Source of the DNA: Parachlamydiaceae bacterium
GTDB lineage: Bacteria; Chlamydiota; Chlamydiia; Chlamydiales; Parachlamydiaceae
Assembly (NCBI GenBank): GCA_013815395.1
Contig: JACDGH010000183.1
Span: 419-5,623 of the forward strand
Reading direction: 5' to 3'
Length of the DNA stretch: 5,205 bases
The notes beneath the pieces are model-generated. The model was not told the DNA's origin. It was given only the letters and a program-made list of their open reading frames with translations, and searched no databases. This document shows, piece by piece, positions 1-5,205 of the stretch; the stretch's first letter is position 1, and each line of letters opens with the position of its first letter. The position numbers and the translations under genes were made by a program.

Positions 1-2303
1 CTCGAGATCTTCTTGCAGGATTAGCGGTATTTTTAGTGGCCCTGCCTTTATGCCTGGGTGTGGCATTAGCGTCGAATGCCCCCCTTTTTTCTGGAATTCT
101 TGCAGGAATAATTGGAGGCATTATCGTCGGATCAATAAGTGGGTCAAGTGTTAGTGTCAGCGGACCCGCAGCAGGGCTAACCGCAGTGGTTGCTGTCCAA
201 ATACAACAACTGGGCTCATTTGAAGCCTTTCTCGTAGCTGTATTCCTTGCGGGAATAATTCAATTGATCTTAGGAATATGCAAACTTGGATTTGTCGCAG
301 CTTTTTTTCCTACAAGTGTTATTAAAGGATTACTTTGGGCAATTGGAATTATATTGGTATTGAAGCAAATTCCACATCTTGTAGGACATGATGTAGACCC
401 AATAGGGGGTAATTCTTTTATTCAGGCAGATCATCAAAATACATTCTCTGAGCTTTTAGTTTCTATTTTTGATATGCACCCAAGCGCTGTTTTGATAGGA
501 TTTCTATCCATACTTATACTGGTGCTTTGGGATAAGTTCAAAGTATTAAAAGATTCAAAAATACCGAGCCCGGTTATCGTTATCGTATTAAGTATTGTGA
601 TCAATTTATTTTTACAAAAAATGGGTGCTTTTTGGTCACTTACGCCTGCCCATCTTGTTCAAGTTCCAGTAGCAAACTCAATCAAAGGCTCATTAGATTT
701 TTTAATAATGCCTGATTTCAATATTTTGAGTAATCCTACCCTATTTACAGCTGCTATTACTATAGCTTTAGTGGCCTCACTTGAAACATTGTTAAATGTA
801 GAGGCATTAGAAAAATTAGATCCCCTTAAACGCAGCAGCCATCCAAATAGAGAATTAATTGCTCAGGGCTGCGGTAATATGATTGGAGGATTAATTGGCG
901 CTATTCCAATGACTAGTGTGATTGTTAGAAGCTCTGTTAACATCAATGCTGGGGCAAGCTCTAAAATCAGTACAGTTTTCCATGGCTTACTAATTCTTTT
1001 CAGCGTTGTTTTCATTCCAAATTGGCTCAACTTAATCCCCCTCTCTGCACTTGCCGCCATACTATTGGTTACGGGATTAAAACTTGCAAGTCCCGAAACA
1101 CTAAAACAAATGTGGAAAGAAGGTAAATATCAATTCCTTCCATTTATTGTGACGGTATTAGCAATTGTGTTCACTGACCTTTTGATGGGTGTAATAATAG
1201 GGTTAGCAGTCGCCATTTGCTTTATATTGCATAGCAATATTAGACGTCCCATAAAAAAAGTTATGGAAAAACATGCTAATGGAACAGAAGTATTACACAT
1301 CGAATTACCTAATCAAGTAAGTTTTTTTAATAAAGCTTCATTGGAGAATACATTAAAAAGTGTTCCGTCAGGAGGTCATGTATTAATTAACGCGAGTGGT
1401 ACGGATTACATTGATCCCGATATTTTAGATTTAATCAATGACTTTAAAAAGGACAAGAATGATAAAAAAATAGTTTTAAGCTTAGCAGGATTTCAGGATA
1501 AATATTCTCAATTAGAAGATCAAATCCAATATATAGATTTTACAAGTAGAGAAATGCAAGAAGGCTTAGATCCAAAACGCGTGCTCGAAACCCTTAAAGA
1601 AGGAAATTTGCGCTTTAGAAACGAGGTTCATTTAACCCGCAGCTTAACTAGGCAATTAAATATTGCATCAACAGGCCAGTATCCTATGGCTGTTGTCCTA
1701 AGCTGTATTGATTCACGATCCCCTGTTGAACTAATTTTCGATTTATCGATAGGTGATATTTTCAGTGTGAGACTTGCTGGCAATGTGATCAGTCGAAAAG
1801 TTCTTGGAAGTATTGAATATAGCTGTGCTGTAGCAGGAGCCAAAGTCATTCTCGTAATGGGGCACACCTCTTGTGGTGCTATTAAAGCAACCGTTGATTT
1901 GATTTGCAACAATACGACCGCTCTTGAAGCCACGGGATGCGCAAACCTTGATTGGTTAGTGGACGAAATCCAAAAATGTATTAATAAGGATGAATGTAAA
2001 GACTATAATCAATGGCCAATTGAGCAAAAGCAAAAATATCTTGACCGCTTAGCTTTTAAAAACGTTTGCAGAACAATCCATAAAATACGTCAAAATAGCT
2101 CGACTATTGAAAAATTGCTGATAAGTGGAAAAATTGCTATCGTAGGAGCAATGTATGATGTTAGTAAAGGTGATGTTAAATTTTTCGAGATCAACGAACT
2201 TGAACCTTTTGAGGAAAATGACCATCAATCGTCACTATTAAATTTTTTTAAAACTCCAATGAAAAAATTATCCACTTTTCTAAAGAATAGGAAATCGAAT
2301 TAA
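1..2303 (+). CDS. SulP-family anion (probably bicarbonate) transporter fused to beta-carbonic anhydrase, 5'-partial
   Basis: This is an inner-membrane transporter with a cytoplasmic carbonic anhydrase that interconverts CO2 and bicarbonate. The fusion suggests bicarbonate as substrate (inference; sulfate or another anion is possible). Residues are counted from the first full codon at base 3; 766 are visible. Residues 1 to about 409 are a hydrophobic SulP domain with the N-terminal GPAAGL signature (54-59), the SLETLLNVEAL segment (from 259) and TSVIVRSS (304-311). Residues about 429-505 are a degenerate STAS-like domain with IDPD at 470-473. Residues about 523-735 are a beta-carbonic anhydrase with zinc ligands Cys568, His621 and Cys624 and the Asp570-Arg572 dyad (SCIDSR and GHTSCGA), so it should be active. 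A short charged tail follows. The frame is open to the edge and the residues before the first possible start, GTG at 36, still match the SulP N-terminus. The real start is therefore upstream, probably by only 10-30 codons. Stop is TAA. SulP-carbonic anhydrase fusions are a known bacterial class. Confidence 0.93.
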   Translation, partial: RDLLAGLAVFLVALPLCLGVALASNAPLFSGILAGIIGGIIVGSISGSSVSVSGPAAGLTAVVAVQIQQLGSFEAFLVAVFLAGIIQLILGICKLGFVAAFFPTSVIKGLLWAIGIILVLKQIPHLVGHDVDPIGGNSFIQADHQNTFSELLVSIFDMHPSAVLIGFLSILILVLWDKFKVLKDSKIPSPVIVIVLSIVINLFLQKMGAFWSLTPAHLVQVPVANSIKGSLDFLIMPDFNILSNPTLFTAAITIALVASLETLLNVEALEKLDPLKRSSHPNRELIAQGCGNMIGGLIGAIPMTSVIVRSSVNINAGASSKISTVFHGLLILFSVVFIPNWLNLIPLSALAAILLVTGLKLASPETLKQMWKEGKYQFLPFIVTVLAIVFTDLLMGVIIGLAVAICFILHSNIRRPIKKVMEKHANGTEVLHIELPNQVSFFNKASLENTLKSVPSGGHVLINASGTDYIDPDILDLINDFKKDKNDKKIVLSLAGFQDKYSQLEDQIQYIDFTSREMQEGLDPKRVLETLKEGNLRFRNEVHLTRSLTRQLNIASTGQYPMAVVLSCIDSRSPVELIFDLSIGDIFSVRLAGNVISRKVLGSIEYSCAVAGAKVILVMGHTSCGAIKATVDLICNNTTALEATGCANLDWLVDEIQKCINKDECKDYNQWPIEQKQKYLDRLAFKNVCRTIHKIRQNSSTIEKLLISGKIAIVGAMYDVSKGDVKFFEINELEPFEENDHQSSLLNFFKTPMKKLSTFLKNRKSN

Positions 2304-2342
2304 ACTCATAGGGTAGCTGTACAACTGAAAATTATAAAATAT

Positions 2343-2373
2343 GCCGTAAGCTAAAATGCTACTGGCTTTTATT
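2343..2373 (+). terminator. candidate intrinsic terminator after the SulP-carbonic anhydrase gene
   Basis: An imperfect hairpin lies 40 bases after the stop codon. GCCGTA plus GC (2343-2351) pairs with GC plus TAC plus GGC (2358-2366) in an 8-bp stem with one bulged base on each arm and a TAAAAT loop. It is followed directly by TTTTATT. Position and T-rich tail fit a Rho-independent terminator, but the bulges make the stem weak. Seen by eye; no folding energy was computed. Confidence 0.38.
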
Positions 2374-2386
2374 CAATTTCACTGGC
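2361..2386. repeat. ACTGGC direct repeat, 20-bp period
   Basis: Two copies of ACTGGC start at 2361 and 2381, exactly 20 bp (about two helical turns) apart, in the gap upstream of the transglutaminase-like gene. The first copy is followed by TTTT and the second by AAAA. The first copy is also part of the right arm of the candidate terminator hairpin. The spacing would suit a dimeric regulator binding one face of the helix, but a six-base match can occur by chance. Confidence 0.25.
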
Positions 2387-2398
2387 AAAATATAACAC

Positions 2399-2425
2399 TT
2401 GTTTATCGTAATTTTTTTTTATAAA
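2399..2425 (+). promoter_or_regulatory. weak candidate promoter for the transglutaminase/TPR gene
   Basis: TTGTTT (2399-2404) resembles a -35 box and TATAAA (2420-2425) matches the -10 consensus at five of six bases. The 15-bp spacer is shorter than the optimum of about 17 and is mostly a T tract (T9 at 2412-2420, whose last T is also the first base of the -10 box). An alternative -10 is TATAAC at 2391-2396, without a convincing -35. Transcription would begin around 2432, leaving a leader of about 30 bases with no Shine-Dalgarno motif. AT-rich DNA produces such matches easily, so confidence is low. Confidence 0.25.
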
Positions 2426-2460
2426 AATAATAGTTCTAAAATGCCAACGTGATCATCGAC

Positions 2461-4020
2461 ATGAAAATCAGCATATTAAAATTCGCTTTGTCTTTCCTTG
2501 CAATAGGTTATAATCAGGCAAGTGCATATGAAGCACAGCAGTCTTCATCTCCAAAACTACGAGCCTTATACAATAGTCTTGATCCTTATTCTCTACCGCA
2601 ACATTTAGCTTTTTATGAACTTTATCCACAAAGTTCTGAAGGACAACAAGCCTTTCGAGATGCTTATCGATTGTTAACTGGAAAGGAAAATGTCACTAAT
2701 CCTATTTTTTTGCCAGCCTCATTGGCTTCTTCTATAAATAGCATTGTAGGTTTAATTAATAAACATCCCGACACCCCTTCACTCGAACTGAGTGATGCAG
2801 AGCTTGAAGTCATCAACAATATATCAAGCCGTTTGCGCAACCGGAACCTTGCGGGCTATCAAGCAGCTAGTGAAGAATTCATCCTTAAACTTGAACCCCA
2901 TCAAATTGACCTTGCCAGAGCAATCCTTCTTACACAATTGGGCAATGAACCAGATGCTATCCGAAAAATTAAAAGTTATGAAGCCACCATTGATCTTATG
3001 GCTCTACAAATTTTAACAAAAACATCTTTGGATGCACTTCCTTCTCAAAAAATTCGGGCCATCAATCGATTTATTTTCGAAGAAATGGGATTTCGTTTCC
3101 CCCCCCACTCTTCATTTGCTAAAGATGTCGACCTCTACACCTTTTTACCTTCTGTTTTAGACTCTAGACGAGGTGTTTGCTTAGGCGTTTCTATTTTATA
3201 TATTTGCTTGGCGCAAAGATTAGATCTGAATTTGCAAATGATCACTCCCCCTGGACACATATTTGTTCGATGGCAAGAAGGGGATCAAGTGATTAATATT
3301 GAAACCACTGCGCGCGGAATTCATCTGTTAGATGAAAAATATCTCGGAGTAGATACCATCTTGCTGCAGCAAAGGAATGTTAAGGAAGTGGTTGGTTTAG
3401 CGCATTTCAATCAAGCCTCTGTTTATTGGGAAAGAAGTCAACACGATAAAGCACTCACTTCTTATGCAAAAGCTCTCCCATACTTGCCAGAAGATAAATT
3501 GCTTATAAAACTAATGGGGCTCAATACTCTTCTCAAAGGCGATATTGATCAAGGCAAAGAATTGCTCCAGCAAGTTGTCGATTACCTACCTGAAGACGCT
3601 GTCTCCAGGGATACAATAGCTGAAGATTTCCTGAATGGAAATGTTGGCGTTGATGGTGTAAAAGCTATTTTTATGCAAGTCGATGAAAAACGTGAATCTA
3701 TTCTAGCCAAGCGCGATGCAATTATTAAAGCCATTCAAAAATATCCAAAATGCCGCGAAGCTCATTTTAATCTTGCCGGTTCGTGGCTTCAACTCCATCG
3801 CACTGCAGAGGCACTGGAAGCATTATGTCAATACCACGCACTCGACGCGACAAATGCAACTGTAGAATACTACATGGCTGCATTATATGCCGAAAGATTG
3901 GATTATAACAAAGCCTGGATTCATTTTCGCATTGTCGAAGCTTTAACCAAGCAACGTAACCACAATCCAGAAGCCCTCTCAGATTTAAGAAAATCTTTAG
4001 CAAAACAATGTCCCGAATAA
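2461..4020 (+). CDS. exported SirB1-like transglutaminase-fold protein with C-terminal TPR repeats
   Basis: A 519-residue protein numbered from ATG 2461. Residues 1-22 form a Sec signal peptide (basic MKISILK, hydrophobic core, ASA before Tyr23), so it is exported to the periplasm or beyond. Residues about 190-300 resemble the SirB1/transglutaminase-like fold, with candidate catalytic Cys240 in RRGVCLG, His266 in PPGHIFVRW and acidic Glu281 in INIETTARG. Such folds are cysteine proteases, amidases or transglutaminases; the substrate is unknown. Residues about 312-345, 431-464 and 465-498 look like TPR helical pairs (for example FNQASVYW...A..SY.KAL.YLPED), suggesting protein binding. GTG 2449 is an in-frame alternative start adding four residues. 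ATG is preferred because it places the signal peptide at the N-terminus. Neither start has a Shine-Dalgarno. An 8-C run (3099-3106) lies upstream of the Cys codon. I recall similar proteins in environmental chlamydiae but give no gene name. The fold call is fairly firm; activity is inferred. Confidence 0.85.
   Translation: MKISILKFALSFLAIGYNQASAYEAQQSSSPKLRALYNSLDPYSLPQHLAFYELYPQSSEGQQAFRDAYRLLTGKENVTNPIFLPASLASSINSIVGLINKHPDTPSLELSDAELEVINNISSRLRNRNLAGYQAASEEFILKLEPHQIDLARAILLTQLGNEPDAIRKIKSYEATIDLMALQILTKTSLDALPSQKIRAINRFIFEEMGFRFPPHSSFAKDVDLYTFLPSVLDSRRGVCLGVSILYICLAQRLDLNLQMITPPGHIFVRWQEGDQVINIETTARGIHLLDEKYLGVDTILLQQRNVKEVVGLAHFNQASVYWERSQHDKALTSYAKALPYLPEDKLLIKLMGLNTLLKGDIDQGKELLQQVVDYLPEDAVSRDTIAEDFLNGNVGVDGVKAIFMQVDEKRESILAKRDAIIKAIQKYPKCREAHFNLAGSWLQLHRTAEALEALCQYHALDATNATVEYYMAALYAERLDYNKAWIHFRIVEALTKQRNHNPEALSDLRKSLAKQCPE
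3099..3106. repeat. C8 homopolymer inside the transglutaminase/TPR gene
   Basis: Eight consecutive C bases encode the end of Phe213, Pro214, Pro215 and the first base of His216. The run stands out in such AT-rich DNA. Gaining one C leads to a TAA stop five codons beyond the tract. Losing one C leads to a TAG stop a little further on, still before the catalytic Cys codon at 3178. Either change would therefore remove both the active site and the TPR region. Long G/C runs are known slippage sites for phase variation in several bacteria, but length variation here is not shown. Confidence 0.8.
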
Positions 4021-4029
4021 CGAGATATC

Positions 4030-4069
4030 TGAAAATATTCATGGATTTCTAAACCATTGTTTCATTTTT
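4030..4069 (+). terminator. weak candidate terminator after the transglutaminase/TPR gene
   Basis: TGAAA (4030-4034) and ATGG (4041-4044) can pair with CCAT (4054-4057) and TTTCA (4060-4064) around a nine-base loop. TTTTT (4065-4069) follows directly. The position, 10 bases after the stop codon, is right for a Rho-independent terminator. The stem is AT-rich, however, and interrupted by an asymmetric internal loop, and it overlaps the -35 box proposed for the next gene. No folding energy was computed. Confidence 0.25.
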
Positions 4070-4086
4070 ATTACGGTTATGATAAT
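4057..4086 (+). promoter_or_regulatory. candidate sigma70-type promoter for the DUF1207 gene
   Basis: TTGTTT (4057-4062) as -35 and GATAAT (4081-4086, five of six consensus bases) as -10 are separated by 18 bp. An overlapping TATGAT at 4078-4083 is an alternative -10 with 15-bp spacing. Transcription would begin near 4093, giving a leader of about 46 bases that is A-rich (A8 at 4126-4133) and has no Shine-Dalgarno before ATG 4139. The promoter supports separate transcription of the DUF1207 gene. Confidence 0.35.
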
Positions 4087-4138
4087 CTCCTTCACTTCAC
4101 AAAGTAAACACCTTAACCAAGAAACAAAAAAAACAATT

Positions 4139-5205
4139 ATGAAAAAAATATTTTCACTTATTATTTTAAGCTGTGCACTACCATTTTTTTTAATGGCCAC
4201 GCCACCTAACTCACCAGAGTTTATGAAAGGATACATTTATTCTAAATTAGAAGATAATTTCCCTAATGCTAACATTCTTTTTGATCTTAAAGCTAACGAT
4301 ATTATCATTTACAGCTGGCCTGAAAATTTAAATTGTGAAGAAATAAAAATCTTTCTGGAAAGTTGTTGCGACGATTGTACCATTCAATTCACCCCCACAA
4401 AGGATTACGTACCTACTACCGAATTAGATAAGGAGATAAGTGTATTAAAGGTGACTTATGAAGAAGATGGTTTTTTACCTGCATTAAATTCTTTCTTTCC
4501 AACAATGTTAGCTAAGCCTCACATCCTTGGATATTCTCTCGGGTACCGAAGTTACGATAAGATTTTTAAAGGTACTATACCTATCTCCATCGGTGACCAA
4601 TTTTCACTGTATCAATTTAAAATAAATACGAATGCAAGACTTTACCTTGGAATAGAAGCATGCGTATGGGCATTTTTCGAAGCAAGAGTTCAATCTTTAT
4701 CACTAATTAATGCTGATTATTATATTTCAATTCCTCTCACCTATTATCATAACAACTTTTCTGCACGTTTGCGTATTTTTCATCAATCTTCTCACCTTGG
4801 GGATGAATTCATTATTGAACATCCGCATATAGAACGCAAAAATCCAAGTATGGAAGGATTAGATCTTACGTTAGGTTTTGAACCAATAGACAGATTTGTA
4901 CTTTTTCTTGGATACTCTCGAATTTTGCGCTCTGATGATAGCTTTAAAGTTAAACCCAATAATGTTTATTACGGATTTAACTACCATTTAAATTTTGCTA
5001 AAATTCAAGCATTTTGTGTAGAAGGTATCCCTTATGTGGCTACTTACTTTACAAATAATGAAAATAACAACTGGGGATTAGATAGTTCCGTAGCAATTGG
5101 TTATCAATGGAAAAAGAAATATGGTCATAAGCTAAGAATATATGTAATGGGCCATGATGGTTACTCTGCAGAAGGTCAATTTGCAAAGAGAAGAGCTAAG
5201 TATGT
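4139..5205 (+). CDS. DUF1207 family exported protein, 3'-partial
   Basis: The frame is open from ATG 4139 to the window edge: 355 full codons plus two bases. Residues 1-20 form a Sec signal peptide (MKKIF, hydrophobic core, likely cleavage after LMA). Residues about 25-90 are a small mixed domain, possibly BON-like, with cysteines at 66, 76, 77 and 80. From about residue 110 the protein matches my knowledge of DUF1207: FLPAL, LGYSLGYRSYD, IGDQFSLYQF (from 151), the hallmark HQSSHLGDEF (215-224) and the C-terminal GHDGYSAEGQF (338-348). That last motif normally lies near the end of the family, so only a few codons should be missing. Alternating hydrophobic strands suggest an outer-membrane or surface beta-barrel, which is an inference; the family's function is unknown. 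An in-frame ATG at 4079 would add 20 polar residues and bury the signal peptide, so 4139 is preferred. No Shine-Dalgarno is visible. The gene is probably transcribed separately from its neighbour. Confidence 0.85.
   Translation, partial: MKKIFSLIILSCALPFFLMATPPNSPEFMKGYIYSKLEDNFPNANILFDLKANDIIIYSWPENLNCEEIKIFLESCCDDCTIQFTPTKDYVPTTELDKEISVLKVTYEEDGFLPALNSFFPTMLAKPHILGYSLGYRSYDKIFKGTIPISIGDQFSLYQFKINTNARLYLGIEACVWAFFEARVQSLSLINADYYISIPLTYYHNNFSARLRIFHQSSHLGDEFIIEHPHIERKNPSMEGLDLTLGFEPIDRFVLFLGYSRILRSDDSFKVKPNNVYYGFNYHLNFAKIQAFCVEGIPYVATYFTNNENNNWGLDSSVAIGYQWKKKYGHKLRIYVMGHDGYSAEGQFAKRRAKY

Noticed and set aside
1..10. CTCGAGATCT at the very start looks like an XhoI/BglII polylinker junction.
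   Set aside because: Read in the gene's frame it encodes Arg-Asp-Leu-Leu, matching the expected SulP N-terminus directly before the conserved LAGLAVFLVALPLCLG stretch, so it is native sequence.
36..38. GTG as the start codon of the transporter gene.
   Set aside because: The 11 residues upstream in the same frame continue the first SulP segment; the gene simply runs off the window edge.
863..1060. Reverse-strand 65-codon ORF.
   Set aside because: It lies entirely antisense to the conserved SulP core and has no recognisable domain; a shadow frame.
1628..1933. Reverse-strand 101-codon ORF.
   Set aside because: It is antisense to the carbonic anhydrase active-site region; its openness reflects codon bias of the real gene.
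2314..2325. Near-palindrome around TGTACA after the transporter stop codon.
   Set aside because: Only about 12 bp with a mismatch and no T tract; too short to support as an operator or terminator.
2792..3016. Forward 74-codon ORF in another frame.
   Set aside because: It is nested in the transglutaminase/TPR gene, with no start signal or domain of its own.
3767..4042. Reverse-strand 91-codon ORF across the end of the TPR gene.
   Set aside because: It is antisense to clear TPR repeats and has no recognisable protein features.
4166..4174. Possible lipobox (ILSC, Cys12) in the DUF1207 protein.
   Set aside because: The hydrophobic core continues past the Cys to residue 20 and the position before Ser is Leu, so an ordinary signal peptide cleaved after LMA fits better.
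4039..4236. Reverse-strand 65-codon ORF over the gap and the DUF1207 start.
   Set aside because: It overlaps the signal-peptide coding region antisense; its hydrophobic stretch comes from the complement of A/T-rich leader DNA.

Overview
The window is AT-rich bacterial DNA carrying three same-strand genes. The first is cut at its 5' end and the third at its 3' end. The overall look (low GC, no recognisable Shine-Dalgarno sites, an exported SirB1-like transglutaminase/TPR protein beside a DUF1207 protein, and a SulP transporter fused to a beta-carbonic anhydrase) suggests a Gram-negative, probably host-associated bacterium. My best guess is an environmental chlamydia (Parachlamydiales), with a Legionella-like gammaproteobacterium as the alternative. 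This rests on remembered family distributions, not on a search.

Layout: (1) Bases 1-2303 encode a SulP-family anion transporter with a degenerate STAS domain and a complete C-terminal beta-carbonic anhydrase. The reading frame is open to the window edge, so the true start lies upstream. (2) Bases 2304-2460 are intergenic, with a candidate terminator hairpin, a 20-bp-spaced direct repeat and a T9 tract next to a possible promoter. (3) Bases 2461-4020 encode an exported protein with a SirB1-like transglutaminase domain and TPR repeats. A C8 homopolymer lies just upstream of its catalytic Cys codon. (4) Bases 4021-4138 are intergenic, with a weak hairpin and a reasonable sigma70-type promoter. 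(5) Bases 4139-5205 encode a DUF1207 protein with a signal peptide. It is missing from a simple ORF list because its stop codon lies beyond the window, but the family's C-terminal motif is present, so few codons should be missing.

The genes are separated by about 118-157 bp and each gap has its own candidate signals, so three independent transcripts are more likely than one operon. Functionally, gene 1 probably couples inner-membrane bicarbonate movement to CO2/bicarbonate interconversion. Genes 2 and 3 look like envelope or exported proteins of unknown role. I see no mobile element, CRISPR array, tRNA or rRNA, and no clear evidence of a new multi-gene system. The most noteworthy points are the possible phase-variable C8 tract, the degenerate STAS between transporter and enzyme, and the two poorly characterised exported proteins.
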